This document shows positions 1 to 6,597 of a stretch of DNA of 11,489 nt, piece after piece. Numbering within the stretch: the stretch's first letter is position 1; each line of letters begins with the position of its first letter. This stretch comes from CAZSNT01 sp964607765. Lineage in GTDB: Bacteria > Verrucomicrobiota > Lentisphaeria > Oligosphaerales > JABHEG01. The position numbers were made by a program, and so were the translations under genes. The stretch spans positions 1 through 11,489 of the forward strand of contig CAZSNT010000247.1 of the NCBI GenBank assembly GCA_964607765.1, written 5' to 3'. Below the pieces are notes generated by a model. The model had not been told where the DNA came from. It was given only the letters and a program-made list of their open reading frames with translations, and ran no database searches.

Positions 1-21
1 CCCCGCACCCGCCCCCCGCAC
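1..21. repeat. Left-edge copy of the 13-bp GC-rich repeat
   Basis: Positions 5-17 read GCACCCGCCCCCC, one mismatch from the unit GCACTCGCCCCCC that is tandemly repeated at the right edge of the window. The next unit begins at 18-21 (GCAC) and then degenerates. The stop codon of the HIT gene on the minus strand begins only a few bases further in. The window therefore opens inside or at the border of the same repeat family that closes it, which may be why the contig ends here. Only about one and a half units are visible. Confidence 0.6.
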
Positions 22-24
22 GGC

Positions 25-537
25 TCACTCCCCCCACGCCTCCCGCAACAACGCCGCCGTGTCTGCCAGTGCCTGGGGAACAACACGGACATCGCCAACC
101 ACAGGCATGAAATTGGTGTCGCCAACCCAGCGTGGGACCACGTGCCCGTGCACGTGATCCAGCACCCCGGCGCCGGCCGCTTCCCCGATATTGAAGCCAA
201 TATTGAAGCCCTCGGGCGCCATCACCTTGCGCATCACGTTCTTGACACGGACTATGAGCGACATCATCTGGGCAAGCTCGTCCGACTCCAACGCACTCAG
301 GTCCGGCGCATGTCTGTAAGGTGCGACCAGCACATGCCCGGAATTGTAGGGATAGGTATTCAGCAGCGCGAAACACAGCGAGTCGCGGGCGATGATATAA
401 TTGGTCACGTCCTCCCCCCCCGCTTTCTCGCAGAAGAAGCACGCACCATCCTTGCAGCTGAGAATGTACTCGATCCGCCACGGCGCCCACAACGGCCGCC
501 CGTGTTTGCTGACACCGGCAAACGGCTCTTTGCTCAC
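25..537 (-). CDS. HIT-family protein, Ap4A phosphorylase/hydrolase-like
   Basis: A 170-residue histidine triad protein, expected to be cytosolic and to hydrolyse or phosphorolyse dinucleoside polyphosphates or nucleotide conjugates through a histidyl-nucleotide intermediate. The triad is H128-V-H130-G-H132-V-V, with H130 the expected nucleophile, followed by PRWVGDTNFMPV as in the Ap4A-phosphorylase-like branch. The N-terminal LWAPWRIEYI stretch and a C33-F-F-C36 pair (a likely zinc knuckle) also fit that branch, and the length is normal. The start is GTG at 535-537, with AGAGGG (plus-strand 544-549) six bases upstream. The gene is divergent from iorA and shares its 282-bp upstream region. 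The triad spacer after H130 is Gly, where many HIT proteins have a larger residue, but this position varies. Substrate cannot be told from sequence. The family call is firm. Confidence 0.93.
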   Translation of the reverse strand: MSKEPFAGVSKHGRPLWAPWRIEYILSCKDGACFFCEKAGGEDVTNYIIARDSLCFALLNTYPYNSGHVLVAPYRHAPDLSALESDELAQMMSLIVRVKNVMRKVMAPEGFNIGFNIGEAAGAGVLDHVHGHVVPRWVGDTNFMPVVGDVRVVPQALADTAALLREAWGE

Positions 538-543
538 AATACG

Positions 544-549
544 CCCTCT
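544..549 (-). promoter_or_regulatory. Ribosome binding site of the HIT gene
   Basis: On the minus strand this reads AGAGGG, six bases before the GTG codon at 535-537. It supports that non-ATG start, since no in-frame ATG gives a better fit to the conserved N-terminus. Confidence 0.6.
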
Positions 550-555
550 GGTGGT

Positions 556-576
556 CTGAACCGGCAGGCGGTTCGG
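556..576. other. Hairpin in the HIT/iorA divergent intergenic region
   Basis: GAACCG (558-563) and CGGTTC (569-574) are perfect inverted arms around a 5-base loop. The flanking pairs T557-G575 (wobble) and C556-G576 extend the stem. It lies just upstream of the HIT ribosome binding site, so on the minus strand it would sit in the HIT 5' leader. CTGAAC (556-561) can alternatively pair with GTTCAG (578-583), giving two mutually exclusive folds. There is no good T tract on either strand, so a simple intrinsic terminator is unlikely. A regulatory role is a guess. Confidence 0.4.
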
Positions 577-625
577 TGTTCAGTTTTCGGTGCTGCCTGC
601 TGTCCAGCGCGTTCAGTGTTCAGTG
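572..625. repeat. GTTCAGT/GTTCGGT short direct repeats
   Basis: TTCGGTGTTCAG (572-583) and TTCAGTGTTCAG (612-623) differ by one base. TTCGGTG recurs at 586-592, and GTTCAGT is tandemly duplicated at 611-624. A related phrase in inverse orientation (ACCGAACACAGAACAC) lies between galK and ffh, from about 4173. The phrases are confined to intergenic DNA here. The rest of the 538-819 region shows no open reading frame I would call. Confidence 0.5.
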
Positions 626-722
626 CCGGAATATCCTCCTTGGGTACGGTGGTTTGCAAGGCCGTCCCGCGCGAATGCGCACGAGCCCTCCCGCAGGCGA
701 ACCCGAAAAACCGGCTACAGAA

Positions 723-751
723 TCGCAAAACCCCTACCCTTCGTCTATATT
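723..751 (+). promoter_or_regulatory. Weak candidate promoter for the iorA operon
   Basis: TATATT at 746-751 matches the -10 consensus at five of six positions and lies in the only AT-rich patch of the intergenic region. At a 17-base spacing the -35 position would be TCGCAA (723-728), matching only three of six. It lies about 70 bases upstream of the iorA start. An identical TATATT is found at 6971-6976 upstream of the histidine kinase gene, also without a good -35 box. Confidence 0.25.
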
Positions 752-777
752 TTTCGTTCTTGTCCGCCTCGCGGACC

Positions 778-794
778 GTTCACCGAACAAGTTC
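778..794. promoter_or_regulatory. GTTC-GAAC-GTTC operator-like motif upstream of iorA
   Basis: The sequence GTTCACCGAACAAGTTC contains GTTC-N3-GAAC and, overlapping it, the perfect palindrome GAAC-AA-GTTC at 785-794. It ends 25 bases before the iorA ATG, downstream of the candidate -10 box, a position where a repressor could act. It is also a sequence relative of the GTTCAGT/GTTCGGT repeats, so it may simply be another decayed copy. No regulator gene is adjacent. Confidence 0.25.
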
Positions 795-819
795 CACCGT
801 CAAACGGAATACACCCACC

Positions 820-2409
820 ATGGCTGATGAACTGCTGCTGGGCGACGAAGCTGTCGGCCAAGGCGCGTTGGATGCGGGCATCTCCGGATGTTACGCCTAC
901 CCAGGCACGCCTTCGACCGAGATAATGGAGTACATCCAGGCCTCCCCGCAAACCGACAAAGGCGGCGTACACGCGCAATGGTCCGCTAACGAGAAGACCG
1001 CCATGGAGGAAGCGCTCGGCATGTCCTATGCCGGGAAGCGCGCCCTGGTCTGCATGAAACACGTGGGACTCAACGTGGCGGCGGACGGCTTTGTGAACTC
1101 CGCTATCACCGGCACACTTGGCGGCCTCGTCGTCACCGTGGCCGACGATCCGTCAATGCATTCTTCGCAGAACGAACAGGACTCGCGTTACTACGCGCGT
1201 TTCGCCCACATCCCCTGCCTGGAGCCCTCGAACCAGCAGGAGGCGTACGACATGATGGCGCACGCGTTCGAGATCTCCGAACAGCATCATCTGCCCGTGC
1301 TCGTACGGATCACAACACGCATCTCGCACTCCCGCGGCAATGTGGAACTCACCGCGCCGCGCGAGCAGAATACCACACGCGTCCCGCAAGACCGCAAACG
1401 CTTCGTGCTGCTCCCCGTCAATGCCAGGAAGGCATACGATCGTCTGATCGCCAAGCAACCGGATCTCCAACGCTGGTCTGACGCATGCGCCTACTCGCAC
1501 ATTGTCGAAGGCCCGGACCGTTCGCTGGGAATCATCGCTTCCGGAATCGCTTTCAATTACGTGATGGAGTGCTGTGACGGCTCGCCGGCGCATCCCGTGC
1601 TCAAGGTCTCCAGCTACCCCGTCCCGAAAGCGCAGCTGCTGCAGATCCTCGACACCTGTGACCGGGTCCTCGTTGTGGAGGAAGGTGCGCCGTTCATCGA
1701 GGAAACACTACGCGGTCCTCTGGGCCCGACCAAGCCCGTGCTCGGCCGTCTCACCGGTGAGTTGCCGCGAACGGGTGAACTGAACCCCGGACTGGTCGCC
1801 CAGGCCCTGGGCATTGATGCTCCGGCTGCCCTGCAGCCCTCCGTTCCCGTCCCGCCCCGGCCGCCACGTCTCTGCCAAGGCTGCCCCCACGCGTTCTCCT
1901 ACGAAGCATTGATCGAGGCCATGAGCGACGTGGAACCGGGACATGTCTTCTCGGACATCGGCTGCTATACGTTGGGCGCACTGCCGCCCTACGAAGCCAT
2001 CAACTCGTGCGTCGACATGGGTGCCTCGATTTCCATGGCAAAAGGCGCAGCCGATGCCGGACTGCTCCCGAGCGTCGCAGTCATAGGGGATTCCACCTTC
2101 ACGCACTCCGGAATGACCCCGCTGTTGGACGCGATCTGGGAGGAATCCCCCATCACCGTCATCATCCTCGACAACGGCACCACCGGAATGACCGGCGGCC
2201 AGGCCTCGCCTGCCACCGGACGTCTGGAGAGCATCGCGGCCGGCCTGGGCGTGCCCGAAGAGCGTATCAGGATCATCGACCCGCTACCCAAGAACCACGA
2301 CGAGAACGTGCGTGTCATGCGGGAAGAAATCATGGATCAGCAGGGCGTCTCTGTCATCATCTGTAAGCGTAACTGCATCAAGATCGCACGCAACAAGAGC
2401 AAGAACTGA
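820..2409 (+). CDS. iorA: Indolepyruvate:ferredoxin oxidoreductase, alpha subunit (short form)
   Basis: A 529-residue thiamine-diphosphate subunit of an aryl-pyruvate:ferredoxin oxidoreductase, which decarboxylates indolepyruvate or related 2-oxoacids to aryl-acetyl-CoA and reduces ferredoxin in the cytosol. The N-terminal pyrimidine-binding domain has YPGTPSTE (27-34) and the SANEK stretch (55-59). The C-terminal domain has CQGCPH (352-357) and the thiamine-diphosphate signature GDS (423-425), N452 and MTGGQ (457-461). Family members usually run to about 600 residues or more, ending in a ferredoxin-like domain with two CxxCxxCxxxC motifs. This one stops shortly after C515/C519 and has no such domain. 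C352, C355, C382 and C515 or C519 are placed like the four ligands of the single proximal cluster in two-subunit 2-oxoacid oxidoreductases. ATG at 820 is chosen because homology begins there. No Shine-Dalgarno is seen. First gene of a four-gene run. Confidence 0.92.
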   Translation: MADELLLGDEAVGQGALDAGISGCYAYPGTPSTEIMEYIQASPQTDKGGVHAQWSANEKTAMEEALGMSYAGKRALVCMKHVGLNVAADGFVNSAITGTLGGLVVTVADDPSMHSSQNEQDSRYYARFAHIPCLEPSNQQEAYDMMAHAFEISEQHHLPVLVRITTRISHSRGNVELTAPREQNTTRVPQDRKRFVLLPVNARKAYDRLIAKQPDLQRWSDACAYSHIVEGPDRSLGIIASGIAFNYVMECCDGSPAHPVLKVSSYPVPKAQLLQILDTCDRVLVVEEGAPFIEETLRGPLGPTKPVLGRLTGELPRTGELNPGLVAQALGIDAPAALQPSVPVPPRPPRLCQGCPHAFSYEALIEAMSDVEPGHVFSDIGCYTLGALPPYEAINSCVDMGASISMAKGAADAGLLPSVAVIGDSTFTHSGMTPLLDAIWEESPITVIILDNGTTGMTGGQASPATGRLESIAAGLGVPEERIRIIDPLPKNHDENVRVMREEIMDQQGVSVIICKRNCIKIARNKSKN

Positions 2410-2415
2410 TTGCGC

Positions 2416-2421
2416 AGGGAG
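2416..2421 (+). promoter_or_regulatory. Ribosome binding site of iorB
   Basis: AGGGAG lies 12 bases before ATG 2434, in the 24-base gap after the iorA stop. It supports that ATG rather than the in-frame TTG at 2410, whose extra eight codons would contain this site and add no conserved sequence. Confidence 0.5.
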
Positions 2422-2433
2422 CAAAACTCCGCC

Positions 2434-3024
2434 ATGAAGAACGACATCCTTATCGCCGGTGTGGGCGGGCAGGGAATACTGACCATCGCCGCTATCGTCG
2501 GACACGCGGCAGTCGAAGCCGGCCTGACTGTCAAGCAATCTGAAGTCCACGGCATGGCACAGCGAGGCGGCGCCGTGGTGGCTCATCTCCGCATCGCCGA
2601 CGGCAGAGTCTTCTCTGACCTCATTCCCGCCGGAGCCGCAGATGTCATCCTGGCCGTGGAGCCGCTCGAGGCCCTGCGGCACCTCCCGCACCTGGCCCCG
2701 GAAGGCATAGTCCTGGCCAACACGAGCCCGGTCAAGAACATCGGCAACTACCCGGATACACAGGAAATCCTCGCCGCGTTGCGGCAAGCGCCCAGACACG
2801 TGCTGCTCGACGCCGATGCCACGGCGAAAGCGGCCGGCTCGGCGCGTGCCATGAACATGGTCATGCTCGGCGCACTGGCGCCGTCCCTGGGTGTGCCTGA
2901 CACAGCGCTCACCGATATGATCAAAGCCGCGTTCGCACGCAAAGGCGAGCATGTGGTGGACGTGAATCTCAAAGCGTTCGCGGCAGGGCGTGCCGCGGCA
3001 GATGCGCAAGGAACTGACAGCTGA
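2434..3024 (+). CDS. iorB: Indolepyruvate:ferredoxin oxidoreductase, beta subunit
   Basis: A 196-residue gamma-type domain of the pyruvate:ferredoxin oxidoreductase family, partner of IorA. It supplies part of the CoA/thiamine-site environment and has no iron-sulfur ligands of its own. GVGGQG (9-14) is the glycine-rich loop at the start of the fold, and EVHGMAQRGG (37-46) is the family signature. Length is normal for IorB. The gene starts 24 bases after iorA, and its TGA shares one base with the next ATG (TGATG at 3022-3026), so it is almost certainly co-transcribed and probably translationally coupled to the kinase gene. The E. coli-type single-chain 2-oxoacid oxidoreductase is excluded by the split subunits. 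Confidence 0.93.
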   Translation: MKNDILIAGVGGQGILTIAAIVGHAAVEAGLTVKQSEVHGMAQRGGAVVAHLRIADGRVFSDLIPAGAADVILAVEPLEALRHLPHLAPEGIVLANTSPVKNIGNYPDTQEILAALRQAPRHVLLDADATAKAAGSARAMNMVMLGALAPSLGVPDTALTDMIKAAFARKGEHVVDVNLKAFAAGRAAADAQGTDS

Positions 3025-4172
3025 TGAAAGAGCAACTCGTCGCCGCGTTCCGCAGCAACTACGGCCGCGATCCAGAAGTCGTCACCCGTGCACCGGGCCG
3101 CCTCGAAATCCTCGGCAACCACACCGACTACAATGAAGGCGTCGTGCTCAGCGTCGCCGTGGACAAGGCCACTTTTGTCGCGGCAGCCAAACGCTCGGAC
3201 AACACCTGCCGGCTCATCGACATCGTCCACGAAGCGTCCGCCTCGTTCGACATCACCCAACTCGACAGCCCCACGCCGGGCGAGTGGACCAACTACGTCA
3301 AAGGCGTCATTGTCGAGTTGGTCCGCCGCGGCATCGCCGTGCCCGGGTTCGATGCCGTACTCGGAAGCACGGTCCCCATGTCCGCCGGCATGAGCAGCTC
3401 CGCCGCACTCGAGATCTCTGTCGGTTACGCACTCGGCAACCTGACGAATGCCGATCTGCCCTGGCAGGACTGGGCCCGGATTGGACAGGCCGCGGAGAAC
3501 AACTACGTGGGCGCCAAGACAGGCCTGCTCGACCAGTTCAGCTCAATCAAAGGCAAGCACGAGAGCCTGGTGTTCTCCGATTTCCGCAGCCTCGAGGTCG
3601 CCAATGTGCCACTGCCCGCCGGCACGGCCCTGGTCATCGCCAACAGCATGGTCAAGCACAATCTGACCAATGAATACAACGAGCGCCGTGAGTGTTGCGA
3701 AGACGCCGTGGCTCGACTCACCGGCAAGATTGACCGCATCCAAGCGCTGCGCGACGTCTCGCGTGAACAGCTCGATCAGTACCGCGATGAGCTCGACCCC
3801 ACAACCTACCGGCGCGCCCTCCATGTGGTCGGTGAGAACGAACGGGTCCTCGCCGGTATCGAAGCGCTCAACGCCGGCGATCTGGACGCGTTCGGTGCGC
3901 TCATGTTCGAGTCGCACGAAAGCTCACGCGTCAACTTCGAGAACAGCTGCCCTGAACTCGACAAACTCGTCGACATCGCCAAATCTCTCGACGGCGCCAT
4001 CGGCGCCAGGCTGAGCGGCGGCGGATTCGGCGGCATCACCGTGCACCTGGTCCACGCGGACTGCGCCGACACCTACATGCAGGAGCTGGGGCAGGCCTAC
4101 AAAGCAGAGACGGGCGTCGATCCGCAAGCCATGGTCTGCCAAGCGGGCGCCGGCGCGGAAATCCTCGGATAA
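3024..4172 (+). CDS. galK: Galactokinase-like GHMP sugar kinase
   Basis: A 382-residue GHMP-family kinase of normal galactokinase length, expected to phosphorylate a sugar at C1 with ATP in the cytosol. The substrate signature is APGRLEILGNHTDYNEG (23-39), the ATP-binding stretch PMSAGMSSSAALE (118-130), the catalytic-base region GLLDQF with D170, the sugar-contacting Tyr in NLTNEYNERR (Y218), and the C-terminal SGGGFGGITV (331-340). R26, D35 and D170 match catalytic and binding residues of characterised galactokinases. The Glu of the usual GEHTDY, which contacts the sugar, is Asn here (N32), so the substrate may not be galactose. No galT, galE or galM is present in the window. AAGGA at 3008-3012 serves as ribosome binding site inside the end of iorB. 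The GHMP sugar kinase call is firm and the galactose specificity is not. Confidence 0.85.
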   Translation: MKEQLVAAFRSNYGRDPEVVTRAPGRLEILGNHTDYNEGVVLSVAVDKATFVAAAKRSDNTCRLIDIVHEASASFDITQLDSPTPGEWTNYVKGVIVELVRRGIAVPGFDAVLGSTVPMSAGMSSSAALEISVGYALGNLTNADLPWQDWARIGQAAENNYVGAKTGLLDQFSSIKGKHESLVFSDFRSLEVANVPLPAGTALVIANSMVKHNLTNEYNERRECCEDAVARLTGKIDRIQALRDVSREQLDQYRDELDPTTYRRALHVVGENERVLAGIEALNAGDLDAFGALMFESHESSRVNFENSCPELDKLVDIAKSLDGAIGARLSGGGFGGITVHLVHADCADTYMQELGQAYKAETGVDPQAMVCQAGAGAEILG

Positions 4173-4198
4173 CACCGAACACAGAACACCTACACACC

Positions 4199-5671
4199 AT
4201 GTTCGAACGGCTGACAGACAGATTCCAGGATGTATTCAAGACTCTCGCCGGGCGCGGCAGGCTTACCGAAGCCAACATCAGCGATGCCATGCGGGATGTG
4301 CGTCGCGCCCTGCTTGACGCCGATGTCAACTACCATGTTGCCAAGAACTTCGTTGCCACGGTGCGAAAACAGTGCCTGGGTGAGAAGGTCTTGCGCAGCG
4401 TTGCCCCCGGCCAGCAGGCGATCAAGATCGTCAGCGACCAGTTGGTCACGCTGCTCGGCGAAAGCAACGTGCCCCTGGAGCTGGTCGGACAGCCGGCGGT
4501 CGTGCTGTTGGTCGGCCTGCACGGCAGCGGCAAGACCACCACGGCGGCCAAGCTGGCCCTGCACCTGCAGAACAAGCAGGAGCGCCGTGTCCTTCTCGCC
4601 GCGGCCGACCTTTACCGACCCGCCGCGATCGAGCAGTTGGAGAGCCTGGGCGAGTCCCTTGGCATCCCAGTCTACGCAGAGCGCGACACTAAGGACGTGG
4701 CACAGGTCGCCGTAAACGCGCGGAACCAGGCGCAGCGCGATGGGCAGGACGTGGTCATTGTGGACACCGCGGGCCGACTCCAGATCGACGTTGACCTGGT
4801 CAAGGAGCTGGCTGACGTCAAACGCCGCGCTCAGCCGCGCGAGATCCTGCTCGTCGCGGACGCAGCGTTGGGGCAGGAGGCGGTCTCGGTAGCCGAGCAC
4901 TTCGATGAGGAAGTGGGCATCAGCGGGATCATCCTGACCAAACTCGACGGCGACGCGCGCGGCGGCGCGGCCCTGTCCATGCGCCAGGTCACCGGCAAAC
5001 CCATCAAGTTCGTCGGAGTCGGCGAACGCTCGGTCGACCTGGAGCCGTTCCACCCCGACCGCATGGCCTCGCGCCTTCTCGGTATGGGCGACGTGGTCAG
5101 CCTGGTCGAGAAGGCTGCCGAGCAGTATGAGGAGGACGAGGCCAAGCGGCTTGAGGAGAAACTGCGCAAGAGCACCTTCGACTTCGCCGACTTCATGGAC
5201 CAGATGAGCCGGATCCGAAAGATGGGGGGCATGCTCTCGCTGCTCGACATGATCCCCGGCATGGGCAAACTCACCGAGAACGTCGACATCGATGAACGCG
5301 AGTTCAATCGCATCGAGGGAATCATCAACTCGATGACGCCCTACGAGCGCGAAAACCCCGACGCCATCAACATCTCACGCCGACGCCGCATGGCCAAAGG
5401 CAGCGGCGTGGAACTCGTCGAGGTGAACCAGCTCATCAAGCAGTTCCAGATGATGCGCCAGATGATGGGCAAGCTCGGCAAGGGCGGCGGCATGATGCCC
5501 GACATGGGCAGCCTCATGTCAGGCGCCATGGGCGGGGGCATGGGAGGCCCGTCTGTCATGCCCGGATTCCGCGGCATGGGAGGCGGCTCCAGCGCGACCA
5601 AGGCCGCCAAGAAGCCGCGAAAGAAACGGGTCAAGCCAAAAGCCAGGAAGAAGAAGCGCAAGAAGCGCTGA
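4199..5671 (+). CDS. ffh: Signal recognition particle protein Ffh (SRP54)
   Basis: The 490-residue GTPase of the signal recognition particle, which binds SRP RNA and signal sequences of nascent membrane proteins and docks with FtsY. The N domain covers about 1-95. The G domain carries G1 GLHGSGKT (106-113), the insertion-box region with DLYRPAA (137-143), G3 DTAGRL (189-194), G4 TKLD (247-250) followed by GDARGGAALS, and G5 GVGE (273-276). The M domain runs from about 320, with the RNA-binding SRRRRMAKGSG (393-403) and a Met/Gly-rich part (418-463). Position 108 in G1 is His, where most bacterial Ffh have Gln. The protein ends in a strongly basic tail: 16 of the last 20 residues are Lys or Arg. 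It begins 26 bases after the kinase gene with no visible Shine-Dalgarno. The conserved N-terminus fixes the start. Confidence 0.97.
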   Translation: MFERLTDRFQDVFKTLAGRGRLTEANISDAMRDVRRALLDADVNYHVAKNFVATVRKQCLGEKVLRSVAPGQQAIKIVSDQLVTLLGESNVPLELVGQPAVVLLVGLHGSGKTTTAAKLALHLQNKQERRVLLAAADLYRPAAIEQLESLGESLGIPVYAERDTKDVAQVAVNARNQAQRDGQDVVIVDTAGRLQIDVDLVKELADVKRRAQPREILLVADAALGQEAVSVAEHFDEEVGISGIILTKLDGDARGGAALSMRQVTGKPIKFVGVGERSVDLEPFHPDRMASRLLGMGDVVSLVEKAAEQYEEDEAKRLEEKLRKSTFDFADFMDQMSRIRKMGGMLSLLDMIPGMGKLTENVDIDEREFNRIEGIINSMTPYERENPDAINISRRRRMAKGSGVELVEVNQLIKQFQMMRQMMGKLGKGGGMMPDMGSLMSGAMGGGMGGPSVMPGFRGMGGGSSATKAAKKPRKKRVKPKARKKKRKKR

Positions 5672-5684
5672 TCCCCAGCGGTGT

Positions 5685-5698
5685 CCCCCCGCACTCGC
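5685..5698. repeat. Single copy of the 13-bp GC-rich repeat between convergent genes
   Basis: CCCCCCGCACTCGC is an exact 14-base match to the tandem unit at the right edge of the window. It lies in the 30-base gap between ffh and the convergent exported-protein gene. No terminator-like hairpin with a T tract is seen in this gap, so this element is the only structure between the two 3' ends. Confidence 0.6.
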
Positions 5699-5701
5699 GA
5701 C

Positions 5702-6589
5702 CTACTCACGCAGTTCCACGCGGTACCGTGAGAAACGAATGCTCACCGGATTCGGCTCGTCCCTGCGTCTGATCGTCTTCCCCTCTTTGTCCACGGCCTT
5801 GCTGCGGACCTTCGAGGGAAGCAGCACGCCTTTCTGCTCCGTGTAACTGATGGTGAACTGACGGCGCTCCACGAGCCGTTCCCGGTCATCGCGTTTGCTG
5901 ATGTCCAGACCGGCTACCAGCCACCTGCCGTCACGCGTCTCTTCCAGTTCGACCACGGTCTCCTCCGACCCCGCAACCGTTGTCTTGGTGATCGTGTGCA
6001 GCCTGTCTTTCTTGTCGAGGGCAATGACAATGTGCTCTTTCGGACGCAGGCCGCTGTGCTCGCCTTTCCTCTGCCAGGGCAAGACGCGTTTGCCGTCCTC
6101 GGTCACCATGGCCTTGGCAACCAGTTCGATACGGCGCGCGCCCGGCTTCCCGCCCAGCTGGATGTCGTACTTCCCCGCGAGCTCGTCCGGGTCCAGCAGT
6201 TCAGGCACAGCGTTGAGCGCACCGAACATGGCATTGAGCACGAGCGTCGCAGCCAGCGAGTAGGCGGCAACTCCGGCACGCGCCTCCTTCCAGTACTGCT
6301 GCGGGATGTCCCGCGCTTTCACGATCACCGGCTTTCCCGGCACGATGACGGCCTCGTAGTCCGGCTTGCTGAGGATCTTCCGGGCGCGATCATCGAACTC
6401 GCGCAGAATCTCGCGGCTCTCCACGTAACACGATGCACGCGCCAGTCCCGCATCAACCACGTCGTAGTACTGCTCCGAAAGCTGCCGCAGCACCCTCTCC
6501 GGGGCCGGCGCGCCGGCCCGTGCCGAGCGACTGCTCGCAGCCACAGTGAGCGTCACCGAGAGCAAAAGTCCCATTGCTTGCCTGTGCAT
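5702..6589 (-). CDS. Exported protein of unknown function
   Basis: A 295-residue protein I do not recognise. The N-terminus is a signal peptide: short basic start MHRQ, a hydrophobic stretch (about 6-18), and SARA before a likely type I signal peptidase cleavage near residue 25. A second hydrophobic or amphipathic stretch lies around SLAATLVLNAMFGALNAV. The C-terminal half is rich in alternating charged and hydrophobic strands, including a run of the type YTEQKGVLLPSKVRSK followed by a last strand FSRYRVEL. This pattern resembles periplasmic LolA/LppX-like half-barrel proteins, but that is a weak impression from strand pattern, not a family match. GGAGG sits eight bases before the chosen ATG (6587-6589); earlier in-frame ATGs at 6593 and 6620 are poorer. 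The gene is convergent with ffh and divergent from the pilin-like gene. Confidence 0.75.
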   Translation of the reverse strand: MHRQAMGLLLSVTLTVAASSRSARAGAPAPERVLRQLSEQYYDVVDAGLARASCYVESREILREFDDRARKILSKPDYEAVIVPGKPVIVKARDIPQQYWKEARAGVAAYSLAATLVLNAMFGALNAVPELLDPDELAGKYDIQLGGKPGARRIELVAKAMVTEDGKRVLPWQRKGEHSGLRPKEHIVIALDKKDRLHTITKTTVAGSEETVVELEETRDGRWLVAGLDISKRDDRERLVERRQFTISYTEQKGVLLPSKVRSKAVDKEGKTIRRRDEPNPVSIRFSRYRVELRE

Positions 6590-6597
6590 CTGCATCG

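Noticed and set aside
25..537. HIT gene as a galactose-1-phosphate uridylyltransferase partner of the galactokinase-like gene
   Set aside because: GalT belongs to the same superfamily but is about twice as long and has a different motif (HPH-Q type). This protein has the short Ap4A-type HIT layout.
648..660. TTGCAA as a -35 box for iorA
   Set aside because: No -10-like hexamer lies 16-18 bases downstream.
142..819. N-terminal extension of iorA by 226 codons, antisense to the HIT gene
   Set aside because: IorA homology begins exactly at the ATG at 820. The upstream frame overlaps the HIT gene on the other strand and has no recognisable protein sequence; it is open because of high GC.
2284..3009. 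241-codon minus-strand frame across iorA/iorB
   Set aside because: It is antisense to conserved IorB sequence and low in recognisable structure.
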